Shown here one piece after another: positions 29,958-39,074 of a stretch of 64,000 nt of DNA. A program made the translations under genes and the position numbers. The stretch's first letter is position 1, and every line of letters starts with the position of its first letter. Origin of the DNA: Methanosarcina sp. ERenArc_MAG2 (GTDB lineage: Archaea > Halobacteriota > Methanosarcinia > Methanosarcinales > Methanosarcinaceae); contig JAMXHR010000010.1 in NCBI GenBank assembly GCA_023955635.1, positions 620,001-684,000 of the forward strand, written 5' to 3'. The notes beneath the pieces are model-generated. The model saw only the letters and a program-made list of their open reading frames with translations. It searched no databases and was not told the DNA's origin.

Positions 29958-31432
29958 GTGGATATACAAGAATGGGAACAGCGCCACACCGATGCCTTTT
30001 ACAATGTGAAAGGAGCCCTTCCTTATCTGGAGGGTATGTTTGTAGCTTATAACAGTAATATCGATGCCATCAAACACCTTACAGACAAAGAATTGTCCAG
30101 ACTTATAGGATTTTTAAAGAGGCTGAAATTCAAGAGAGGGTTGAAACATATCCGAGGGAAATAAAAGATCCTCTGGATTTCATGGCTCGCCTGCTTATTT
30201 CAATGCGAGAGGGAAAAGCTGCCGAAATCCCTACCCATACCTCAGATGTCCATGAATGGCTAAAAGAGCACATAGGTTTCGACTATGCGCGCATGGGCGG
30301 CCAGGCAGGGATCATTTCTAACCTTCTTGCTTACCTGGAACTTAAAAAAGTAGTGGCATACATTCCCTGGCTTTCTGAAGAACAGGCAGAGTACTTTGTA
30401 GCTTCTGACAATCTTCTGCACCCGAAGGTAGAAGGCGAAACAGTCACTCTGAAGCGACCGCAGGAAGCTTTCAAACCCGGAATCGAGTCAAAAGTCAACT
30501 GGATCTTTGAATATTCCAAAGACCTGGAAGTAACCTGTAATGGAATCAAATTCAAGGTGCCGAGAGATAACCGCCTGATAATTTCCTCCCGTCCGAAATG
30601 GCTACGCCTGGATATGGACAGGGAAGTCTACGAACACCTTGATTCGCTTCTCCCGATTGACGGGGCAATACTTTCAGGTTACCAGATGATAAAGGAGCAA
30701 TACGAGGACGGGTCTACATATAAGGACTATGTTGCAAAATCCGTAAAAGTCATTGAGAAACTCAAGTCTTTAAATCCAGAACTTCGCATCCATGTAGAAC
30801 TCACATCCATCCAGAACAGACTCATACGAAAGGCTATCCTGACAGAAATTGTTGCCAAACATGTCCATTCTCTGGGCCTTGATACCGTAGAAGTGGCAAA
30901 TGCCCTGAATGTACTGGGACATGAAGAACTCTCTTATTCCGTAATCAGGAAAGAAGAAAACGGGATTATGTCTCTTTACCAGGGAGCTGTACAGCTTTTA
31001 AAGGACCTGTCACTTGAAAGGGTCCATGTTCATTCTCTTGGTTTTTACATCTGTATCCTGGAAAAAGGTCACCCTCTTACGCTTAAAGAACACAGGGATT
31101 CCCTGCTCTTTTCTTCAACCCTGGCCGCTGCCAAAGCCCTCAACGGAAAAATCGAGAACCTTGCGGAGGCAGAGGACGGGCTGGAAGTTCCTGTTTCAGG
31201 TAAAGGACTTGAAGACCTGGAAAATTTCAAGCTTTACTGCATAGGGAGAAAACTCTGTACTCCCGAAGAGTCCGAATACGGATATCTCTACGGGCCAGAC
31301 CATGATGCAGTTCTTATTCCTTCCAAAGTGGTCGATAAACCCAAAGCTACCGTCGGGATAGGAGATGCAATCTCGGCAGGAGCTTTCACAGCCATGCTCG
31401 CGAAAATGAAGCAAAAGCGGGCAGGAAAATAA
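29958..31432 (+). CDS. pfkC: ADP-dependent phosphofructokinase (one-base gap)
   Basis: GTG 29958 follows AGGGGG. The first 50 residues (VAYNSNIDAIKHLT, the sugar-binding NxD strand) break at the T5 run 30111-30115. One added T gives GFFKEAEIQERVETYPREIKDPLDFMARLL, and the whole protein is 491 residues. Landmarks are RMGGQAGIISN (nucleotide/sugar lid), NWIFEYS, GAILSGYQMI, and the catalytic VGIGDAISAGAF near the C terminus. It uses ADP rather than ATP to phosphorylate fructose 6-phosphate, as in other Methanosarcinales. It is the first of three tightly spaced genes. Confidence 0.9.
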
Positions 31433-31487
31433 ATTCTCTCTCATTTGATCTTAAGGTTTTCCATTCCCCGGATAAGGAACTGGTCAG

Positions 31488-33001
31488 TTGAATATACTTT
31501 GCGAATATAATGTCAATATAGACTCTGTATACAGGGTTAGCGGAGCCGAGGTTTCGGAACTGCTGGAAACCTTCGAGAAGGCTGAAATCCTTGAAAAAAT
31601 AGAAAATCCCCCGGAAAAATACTTTCAGAGTCCGATTTTGTGGCAGGGCTTGTCTATTGCATGAAAAACGGGTGTGGAGCCGAGTGGCTTGTTTTTGAGC
31701 AGTCTATTTTCGAATTTCTTAAAAACCGTTACTTTGAAAAATCTCTCGTAAGAATGGGCGGAAACGCCGGAATAATGGCAAATGCCCTTTCCCAGCTAGG
31801 AGCTTCCAGGGTAATTCCTAATGTTGCAGTGCCCTCAAAAACTCAACTTTCTTTGTTCTCAGAAAAAGCAATCTACTTCCCAGCTCCCATTCAGATTAAG
31901 GAAAACTCAGGCAGCGAACCTGATAAAAATACGGACATCGTTTCCGGGAGTCCGGAACCAATACATTTTGTGTTTGATTTTTCCGTGGGGGATACTTTTT
32001 CCCTGTACGGAACAGAGGTCAGGGTTCCGAGGGAAAACCGCTTCATAGCGACCTGCGACCATTTAAACCTCAGGCTCTTTGTCAATCCTGCGTTTGAGCG
32101 GTACGCCCTTCAGCATGTCTGCGAGATTGATGGTGTGCTCATATCGGGTTTTCATCTTCTGCTTGAGAGTTATCCCGACGGCAGCGGCTATAAAACGATC
32201 CTTGAAAATTCCCTTTCCCAGCTCAGGCGCTGGAAAGCCGCAAACAATAAACTTCGAATTCATCTGGAATTCGGGCACTTTGCAAGCAAAGAGATTGCAA
32301 ATTCGGTTTTCTTGGATTTTGCAGTTATTTCCGACAGCATTGGAATGAACGAAGACGAGCTTTCAATATTTCATCATTTACACGGAATTCCTTCAGAAAG
32401 CCTTCTGCGCATGGAAGCGGAGGCCGTGGGAAATGCGGCCTGCAGGCTTGCTTCGCGGTACGGGCTTAAAAAACTCCTTATCCATACAAGGGAATTTGCA
32501 CTGACCGTGTTTAAACCGAATTTTAACTCGAATTTTAACTCTAATTCTAAACTGGAATCCAAATCGGAATCCAAATCGGAATCAAATTCGGAATCTAAAC
32601 CTAACCCTGAAAACTCTATAGATCTCCGGGTCTCAGAGGATTTGGAAGATCTAGAAAGCTCAATCCAAAAAATGGCTGGGGAAAAGCTTGAAGCCCTGAG
32701 GTTCGGAGTCAGGTGTGCAGGAGCATATGCAGCTTCAGGCAGGCTTGAAGGGCGGGAGTTTGTGGAAGAGGAAGCTTCGAAGCTTCATGAAAGCCTTTTT
32801 GGGAGAGAGCAGCTTGAGCTTTTTCTTAAAGCATTCCATGGAGTAACTTTCGGACAGGGCGCTTATGCTTTTAGGGAAGGATATGTTATTTGCATGATTC
32901 CGACTCTGCTTTCCGGCTCTCCGATAACCACGGTCGGGCTCGGGGATACTTTAACTGCAGGGACTTTCCTGAGGGGGCTTGAGCTGGATGTACAGACTTA
33001 A
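31488..33001 (+). CDS. second ADP-dependent sugar kinase-family protein (one-base gap)
   Basis: From TTG 31488 (NILCEYNVNIDSVYRV) the frame breaks at the A5 run 31615-31619; one added base leads to LSESDFVAGLVYCMKNG and a 504-residue protein. It keeps RMGGNAGIMAN, FVFDFSVGD, DGVLISGFHLLLE and the catalytic GLGDTLTAGTF, so it is a paralogue of the adjacent ADP-phosphofructokinase. It has a low-complexity insertion near residue 340 (NFNSNSKLESKSESKSE) coded by a 12-base repeat, absent from pfkC. The substrate may differ from fructose 6-phosphate. It overlaps the next gene by 14 bases. Confidence 0.8.
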
Positions 33002-33829
33002 ACCGGAGCTTTTTGATCTTAATTATACGCTCGACTGCGGGCAGGTATTCCGCTGGGCAAAAGATGGAGACTGGTGGACAGGAGTTGTCGGAGACCAGGT
33101 TATCCGGCTTTCGCAGGACAGCGGAGGGCTGCTCGTTGATTCGAAACTCCAACCTGAGTTTTTTCTCGTTATTTCCGCCTGGACGACGACCTGCCTTCAA
33201 TCTATGAGAGCATAAACAGGGACCTTCTTATAGACAGGGCGACCTGTAAATACAGGGGTTTACGGTTGATTCGGCAGGATCCCTGGGAATGCCTGATTTC
33301 TTATATGCTCGCCACGGCTTCAAGTATCCCCACAATTCAGAAAAGAATCTTCCTTCTCAGCCAGTTTTTCGGACAGGAACTGGAAGCAGGATATTTCAGC
33401 TTTCCTGACCCTGAAACCCTTGCAAATGCTGACATTTCCCTGCTTGACAAATGCAAGCTGGGCTTCAGAACCGAACGCATAAAAGAAGCAGCCAGAGAAG
33501 TAGCTTCGGGAGAGCTGGATCTTGACGTCCTTTTCCGCCTGGAATACAGGTATGCGCGGGAACGTCTCATGAGGATTCGGGGGATAGGGGAAAAGGTCGC
33601 TGACTGCGTGCTTCTTTTCGCTTTCGAGAAAATGGAAGCCTTTCCCGTTGATACCCACATCAGGCAGATCATCCAGCATTACCATATCGACGACAATTTC
33701 TTTGAAAACTGCACGAACCTGAGCAGAATGGGAGATTGGGGACGGGAGTATTTCGGTTGCTATTGCGGGTATGCCCAGCAGTACCTCTTTTACCAGAAAA
33801 GAATTGAGGGGTTTGTGCCGCTTTATTAA
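32988..33829 (+). CDS. 8-oxoguanine DNA glycosylase, OGG1-type (one-base gap)
   Basis: ATG 32988 opens YRLKPELFDLNYTLDCGQVFRW, the typical OGG N-terminal region with CGQxFRW. The frame breaks at the T6 run 33159-33164; one added T gives SRYFRLDDDLPSIYESINRD and a 280-residue protein. The C-terminal half has the helix-hairpin-helix MRIRGIGEKVADCVLLFAF and the catalytic Asp in PVDTHIRQII, plus DPWECLISYMLATASSIP. It excises oxidised guanine. It overlaps the kinase gene upstream and is probably co-transcribed. Confidence 0.88.
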
Positions 33830-34128
33830 ATTCTGTTTTACGAATTTCTCTTTTATCAATCTCCCTTTTGGTGATTTTTATAAGCTCTTCCTTAGTATAC
33901 GCTTTAATTTCGTGTACACAGGTAATCTTAGAAAGCAGACACATTTGAGTAAGAGTATTCATTCAAAGACTAAATCTCAACCAGTTAATGGGATACGACC
34001 AGCAAAATAAAGCAAGAGTTAAAAGGATTATTAGATATACTTGAATAGAAAATCCTCAAACAGTAAGATCAAAGGCTAAGAAATCCTCATTGGAAATAAG
34101 GATTGAGCGCACATTTCAAGGTTACAAA
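33830..34128. other. intergenic region before the type I restriction operon
   Basis: No convincing gene. Short frames on both strands lack ribosome binding sites. A weak AAGGTT precedes the hsdM start. Confidence 0.4.
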
Positions 34129-36267
34129 ATGAGTGAAAACAACTTAAGCTGGATCACTAATTTTATCTGGGGAATCGCAGACGACGTACTCCGCGATCTC
34201 TATGTTCGTGGCAAGTACCGTGATGTAATCCTTCCGATGATGGTCTTGAGGCGCCTGGACGCAGTGCTTGAACCTACAAACCAGGCTGTTCTCGATATGA
34301 AGGAGACTCTCGACAGGGCAGACATAACAAACCAGGACCAGGCTTTACGCGAGGCTGCAGGTCAGGCTTTCTATAACACTTCCAGGTTCACGCTGCGAGA
34401 TCTGCGTTCCCGTGCAAGTCAGCAGCAGCTCAAAGCCGATTTCGAAGCTTATCTTGATGGTTTTTCTCCTAATGTCCAGGATATTCTTGACAATTTTGAG
34501 TTCCGAAACCAGATTCCACGCCTTTCCAAAGCCGATGCACTCGGAAAGTTAATCGAAAAGTTCCTTGACCCTTCAATCAACCTGAGCCCTAATCAGGTGA
34601 TGAATGGCAATGACTCAGTGAAGCATTCTGGCCTGGACAATCACGCCATGGGTACTATCTTTGAGGAACTTGTAAGGCGCTTCAATGAAGAAAATAATGA
34701 GGAAGCCGGTGAGCATTGGACTCCCCGCGATGCTGTAAAATTGATGGCGCGGCTTATCTTCCTTCCAGTAGCCGATAAGATTGAGTCCGGCACATACCTT
34801 CTCTATGATGGAGCATGCGGAACAGGCGGTATGCTGACCGTAGCTGAAGAAGAATTGAAGCAACTTGTAGAGAAACACGACAAGCAGGTTGCAACACACC
34901 TGTACGGTCAGGAAATTAACGCAGAAACTTATGCTATAGCCAAAGCCGACCTTTTACTCAAGGGTGAAGGGGACGAAGCAGACAACCTTGTGGGCGGGCC
35001 TGAATATTCGACTCTTGCTAACGATGCTTTTCCTGCACGAGAGTTTGACTTTATGCTCTCAAATCCTCCTTATGGCAAGAGCTGGAAGAGCGACCTTGAA
35101 AGGATGGGCGGAAAAGACGGCATTAAAGACCCTCGTTTTGTTATAGAACATGCCGGTGATCCGGAATACTCATTACTTACACGTTCGAGCGACGGACAGA
35201 TGCTATTTCTGGTCAATATGCTCTCAAAAATGAAGCATGGCACCAAACCTGGAAGCCGGATCGCTGAAGTTCACAATGGCTCGTCGCTTTTTACTGGCGA
35301 TGCAGGCCAGGGAGAGAGCAACATCCGCAGGTGGATTATAGAGAATGACTGGCTGGAGGCAATTGTTGCTCTTCCTCTGAACATGTTTTACAACACTGGT
35401 ATTGCAACCTATATCTGGGTGCTCACAAACCGCAAGCCTGAACACAGGCAAGGCAGGGTACAGCTTATAGATGCGACGCAGTGGTACAGGCCTTTGCGTA
35501 AGAACCTGGGCAAGAAGAATTGTGAGTTATCTGAAGAGGATATCCGGAAGATCTGTGATACCTTCCTCGCTTTTGAGGAATCCGAGCAGTCAAAGATCTT
35601 CCCAAATGCCGCTTTTGGATACTGGAAGGTGACCGTTGAAAGGCCGCTGCACCTTGCCGTGGATCTCAAGCCGGATGCCCTCGACTCTTTCCAGAAGAGC
35701 TGTACCGAAGCGGGGGAAGAGCAGCTTGCCACACTTCTCAACAAGGCGGCAGCTCAGCTTGGTCCAGGCCCGCACAATGATTTCAATTCTTTCCTTGATT
35801 CTTTTGAAGTTCTGGCAGGTAAAGCTGGACTTAAACTAACTGCTAAAAAACTCAAACTTCTTAAGAACAGCCTTGCTAGAAGAGATGAGGCAGCAGTACC
35901 TGTTATTAAAAAGGTACATAAGCTTGGAAAAGCTGAAGCCGATCCTCTGCATGGTCGCTTCGAGGCGATTGTAAGTGGCAAACTCTGTGTGGTTGAATAT
36001 GAGCCGGATACCGAGCTGAGAGACACTGAACAGGTTCCATTACTCGAACAGGGTGGTGTAGAGGCTTTTATCAAGCGTGAAGTACTGCCCCATGCTGCAG
36101 ATGCATGGATAGACGAGACCGGGATCAAGACAGGCTACGAAGTGAGCTTCACCCGTTATTTCTACAAGCCTCAGCCTCTGCGCTCGCTTGAGGAAATTCG
36201 AGTAGATATTCTCGCGCTGGAGGAAAAGACAGAAGGGCTTCTGGAAGAGATCATCGGGAGAAACTAG
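34129..36267 (+). CDS. hsdM: type I restriction-modification methyltransferase subunit
   Basis: 712 residues from ATG 34129 (MSENNLSWITNFIWGIADDVLRD), preferred over TTG 34090. The HsdM N-terminal domain (KYRDVILPMMVLRRLDAVLEP) is followed by EHWTPRDAVKLMARL, the AdoMet-binding motif I DGACGTGGML near residue 227, and the catalytic NPPY near residue 312, so it is an N6-adenine methylase. It is about 200 residues longer than typical HsdM; the C-terminal extension (residues 490-712) contains a helical stretch. First gene of the operon hsdM-DUF1016-hsdS-hsdR. Confidence 0.95.
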   Translation: MSENNLSWITNFIWGIADDVLRDLYVRGKYRDVILPMMVLRRLDAVLEPTNQAVLDMKETLDRADITNQDQALREAAGQAFYNTSRFTLRDLRSRASQQQLKADFEAYLDGFSPNVQDILDNFEFRNQIPRLSKADALGKLIEKFLDPSINLSPNQVMNGNDSVKHSGLDNHAMGTIFEELVRRFNEENNEEAGEHWTPRDAVKLMARLIFLPVADKIESGTYLLYDGACGTGGMLTVAEEELKQLVEKHDKQVATHLYGQEINAETYAIAKADLLLKGEGDEADNLVGGPEYSTLANDAFPAREFDFMLSNPPYGKSWKSDLERMGGKDGIKDPRFVIEHAGDPEYSLLTRSSDGQMLFLVNMLSKMKHGTKPGSRIAEVHNGSSLFTGDAGQGESNIRRWIIENDWLEAIVALPLNMFYNTGIATYIWVLTNRKPEHRQGRVQLIDATQWYRPLRKNLGKKNCELSEEDIRKICDTFLAFEESEQSKIFPNAAFGYWKVTVERPLHLAVDLKPDALDSFQKSCTEAGEEQLATLLNKAAAQLGPGPHNDFNSFLDSFEVLAGKAGLKLTAKKLKLLKNSLARRDEAAVPVIKKVHKLGKAEADPLHGRFEAIVSGKLCVVEYEPDTELRDTEQVPLLEQGGVEAFIKREVLPHAADAWIDETGIKTGYEVSFTRYFYKPQPLRSLEEIRVDILALEEKTEGLLEEIIGRN

Positions 36268-36269
36268 CG

Positions 36270-36581
36270 ATGAAGCTTTCAGGCTATGGAAAAGAGATTG
36301 TCATATCACTGTCACACCAATTTGGTGAAGGAATTCTCGTATCAGTGATACGGCAATTCAAAGAGGGAATCGTCTCCGCAGTTAGGAGACAATTGAACCG
36401 GAGATATTTCATGCCGAAGAGGGAAATTCTGCAAGAACCTCTTGCACAAATTCGCTGGTACTACATCCTGCCAACCTTCGAGGAACTGAGGAAAAAGAAA
36501 GTGCACTGCCGGGAAAAATTGTCTGGAGAAATGTATAATGATCCGGAAGGACAAGCAGGAAATCGGACCGGCTTTAAATAA
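36270..36581 (+). pseudogene. fragment of a second DUF1016 (YhcG) protein with 36-base tandem repeats
   Basis: Begins 2 bases after hsdM. It reads KLSGYGKEIVISLSHQF..., then two more copies of the same 12-residue unit (GILVSVIRQFKE, GIVSAVRRQLNR), then LQEPLAQIRWYYILPTFEELRKKKVHCRE. The last part matches the LQxPxAQIPWxHxxxLLEKL region of other DUF1016 proteins. It lacks the catalytic C-terminal nuclease domain and probably derives from an earlier copy. The reading frame overlaps the start of the intact DUF1016 gene. Confidence 0.6.
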
Positions 36582-37614
36582 CTCCCTGCTGGTGAGCGAT
36601 GTTCGTCAAATGATCGAAGAAACTCGTTCGGCGGTGGCGACTGCTTTTAACGCCGGGCTGACGATGCTCTACTGGAATATTGGTAAGCGTATCCATGAGG
36701 AAATTCTGAGAGGGGAGAGAGCAGAATACGGGCAGGAAATTGTCGCCTCGCTGGGGCGAGAATTGGCAAAAGAGTTTGGCCGGGGTTTCGAAGAGAAAAA
36801 CCTGCGCCGGATGATTCAGTTCGCAGAGGCTTTCCCAAATGAGAAAATTGTCGCCTCGGTGCGGCGACAATTAAGCTGGACTCATTTCAGGATGCTTATC
36901 CCTATCGAAGATCCCCTCAAACGTGAGTTCTATGCCGAGATGTGCCGAATCGAACGCTGGAGCACCCGTATACTTCAAGAACGCATCGATTCTATGCTGT
37001 ACGAGAGGACAGCTATTTCACGCAAGCCGGAAGAGGTAATTCAACACGAACTCGCCATCCTGCGCGAGCAGGACAGATTGAGCCCGGAACTGGTTTTCCG
37101 CGATCCTTATGTCCTCGATTTCCTTGGCCTGAAAGACCGTTACCTGGAAAAGGATCTGGAAGATGCCATTCTGCGCGAACTGGAGGCTTTTTTGCTGGAA
37201 CTTGGTGCAGGATTCGCCTTTGTAGCCAGGCAGCGGCGCATCCAGATCGACGATGACGATTTTTACATTGACCTTCTCTTCTACCACCGTTCTCTGCACA
37301 GGCTTATCGCTATCGATCTTAAGCTTGGAAATTTCAAAGCCGAATATAAAGGCCAGATGGAACTCTACCTGCGCTGGCTGGATAAATATGAGAGACAGCC
37401 AGGGGAAGAATCTCCCCTCGGGATCATCCTCTGCGCCGGAAAGAAGCAGGAACAAATCGAGCTGCTGGAACTGAACCGTTCAGGAATCCATGTGGCTGAA
37501 TATCTGACAGAACTGCCGCCTCGCGAATTGCTGGCTGAAAGGCTGCACTGCGCCATCAAGACCGCACGGGCCAGGCTGGAGGCATACGATACTAAAACGG
37601 AGGTGGATACATGA
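36538..37614 (+). CDS. DUF1016 / YhcG-type PD-(D/E)XK nuclease domain protein
   Basis: 358 residues. The N-terminal DUF1016_N region (VRQMIEETRSAVATAFNAGLTMLYWNIGKRIHEE, GFEEKNLRRMIQFAEAFP, LSWTHFRMLIPIEDPLKREFYAEM) is followed by a C-terminal nuclease fold: DDDFYIDLLFYHRSLHRLIAIDLKLG supplies the Asp and D-x-K of the PD-(D/E)XK centre, then GQMELYLRWLDKYE. Such proteins are frequent passengers in type I restriction operons and other defence loci. ATG 36538 has GGAG 10 bases upstream. Its stop overlaps the hsdS start (ATGA), which shows translation coupling. Confidence 0.9.
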   Translation: MIRKDKQEIGPALNNSLLVSDVRQMIEETRSAVATAFNAGLTMLYWNIGKRIHEEILRGERAEYGQEIVASLGRELAKEFGRGFEEKNLRRMIQFAEAFPNEKIVASVRRQLSWTHFRMLIPIEDPLKREFYAEMCRIERWSTRILQERIDSMLYERTAISRKPEEVIQHELAILREQDRLSPELVFRDPYVLDFLGLKDRYLEKDLEDAILRELEAFLLELGAGFAFVARQRRIQIDDDDFYIDLLFYHRSLHRLIAIDLKLGNFKAEYKGQMELYLRWLDKYERQPGEESPLGIILCAGKKQEQIELLELNRSGIHVAEYLTELPPRELLAERLHCAIKTARARLEAYDTKTEVDT

Positions 37615-39074
37615 TCCACAACCTCAAACCCTATCCTGTATACAAAGATTCCGGCATTTCTTGGTTGGGAGAGGTGCCAGAGCATTGGGAAGTAAAACGG
37701 CAGCGTAATATCGCTCAAATGCTTGTCAGCAATATAAACAAACATTCCTTGGAAAGTGAAAAACCCGTCCGATTATGCAATTATGTTGACGTTTATAAAA
37801 ACGAAAGAATTACAGAATACATTCATTTCATGCACGCTACGGCCTCACAAGAAGAAATCAAAAAGTTTCGGTTGCAAGTAGGAGACGTGATAATAACCAA
37901 AGACTCCGAGATGTGGAATGATATTGGTGTACCCGCTTTAGTTGAATACGAAGCACCTGATTTGGTTTGTGGCTACCATCTTGCTATTTTGAAACCGCGA
38001 GATGACGTAATTATTGGTGACTACTTATTGCGTGCACTTCAGAGTCGGGGAGTCCAGTCTCAATACTACATATCGGCAAATGGAGTAACTCGATATGGAT
38101 TGTCTCACTATGCAATCAAGAGCGTGCTTGTTCCCGTCCCTCCTCTCCCCGAACAATCCGCCATCGTTCATTACCTCGATCACATCGATCGGCGCATCCG
38201 GCGCTACATTCGTACAAAACAGAAACTTATCAAGCTGCTGGAGGAGCAGAAACAGGCGATTATTTATAAAGCCGTTACCGGAGGGCTTAATCCCGATGTA
38301 AAGCTCAAGCCGTCGGAGGTAGAATGGTTAGGGGAGGTACCGGAACATTACAAACGAACAAAGCTTGGTCGCCTCTGTCAATCAATTCGTGATGGAACAC
38401 ACAATCCTCCGCCTGCAGTTGAGGGAGAACATCGACTGCTGAGTGTCCGCAACATTATTGGAGGCCGCTTCGTTACACGTAATGACGATCGGACAATGAC
38501 TCCTTCCGCTTTTTCGGATCTCCAACGTTCCTACACTGTACAGGAGAACGATATCGTACTTGCTTTAGTAGGCGCAACAACAGGCAAGTCCGCTGTGGTG
38601 GAGAAAATGGACAAGGTGACAGTTCAACGTAGCATCGGGATCCTTCGATCGAATCCACTGGTATTGGAAAGTCATTTTCTGAATTTCGTAATTAGCTCAG
38701 AACTGGTTCAAGCACAAATTCATCGTGTAATGGACAAGTACGCAGCACAGCCGGGTATTTACTTGAACGATGTGAGCAAGCTGCAAATCGTGTATCCAGA
38801 ACTGAATGAGCAGAAGAGAATAATATATTTCATTCAAAAAAACACCCAGAGTATCGATGTAGCTATCGACCATGCTCAGCGTGAAATCTCCCTCCTCCGC
38901 GAATACCGCACCCGCCTGATAGCTGATGTTGTAACTGGCAAATTGGACGTGCGAGAGGCGGCGGCGAACCTGCCTGAAGAAATCGATGAAACGGAAGTGC
39001 TTGATGAAGGGCTGGTCGAGGACGAAGAAACTACTGAAGAAAACCTTGACGGGGAGCCAGAGGAAGAAACATGA
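37611..39074 (+). CDS. hsdS: type I restriction-modification specificity subunit
   Basis: 487 residues with the two-fold HsdS plan. Each half starts DSGISWLGEVPEHWEVK / SEVEWLGEVPEHYKRTK, continues into a variable target-recognition domain, and closes in a conserved coiled region (PPLPEQSAIVHYLDHIDRRIRR...LLEEQKQAIIYKAVTGGL and LNEQKRIIYFIQKNTQSIDVAI...RTRLIADVVTGKLDVREA). The two recognition domains define the two halves of a split target site. A long acidic C-terminal tail (ETEVLDEGLVEDEETTEE) is unusual in length. Overlaps both neighbours by 4 bases. Confidence 0.95.
   Translation: MIHNLKPYPVYKDSGISWLGEVPEHWEVKRQRNIAQMLVSNINKHSLESEKPVRLCNYVDVYKNERITEYIHFMHATASQEEIKKFRLQVGDVIITKDSEMWNDIGVPALVEYEAPDLVCGYHLAILKPRDDVIIGDYLLRALQSRGVQSQYYISANGVTRYGLSHYAIKSVLVPVPPLPEQSAIVHYLDHIDRRIRRYIRTKQKLIKLLEEQKQAIIYKAVTGGLNPDVKLKPSEVEWLGEVPEHYKRTKLGRLCQSIRDGTHNPPPAVEGEHRLLSVRNIIGGRFVTRNDDRTMTPSAFSDLQRSYTVQENDIVLALVGATTGKSAVVEKMDKVTVQRSIGILRSNPLVLESHFLNFVISSELVQAQIHRVMDKYAAQPGIYLNDVSKLQIVYPELNEQKRIIYFIQKNTQSIDVAIDHAQREISLLREYRTRLIADVVTGKLDVREAAANLPEEIDETEVLDEGLVEDEETTEENLDGEPEEET

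Noticed and set aside
33669..33962. Minus-strand frame of 97 codons before hsdM, with a plausible KEELIKITKREIDKRE stretch
   Set aside because: Half of it lies antisense to the glycosylase gene and there is no ribosome binding site.
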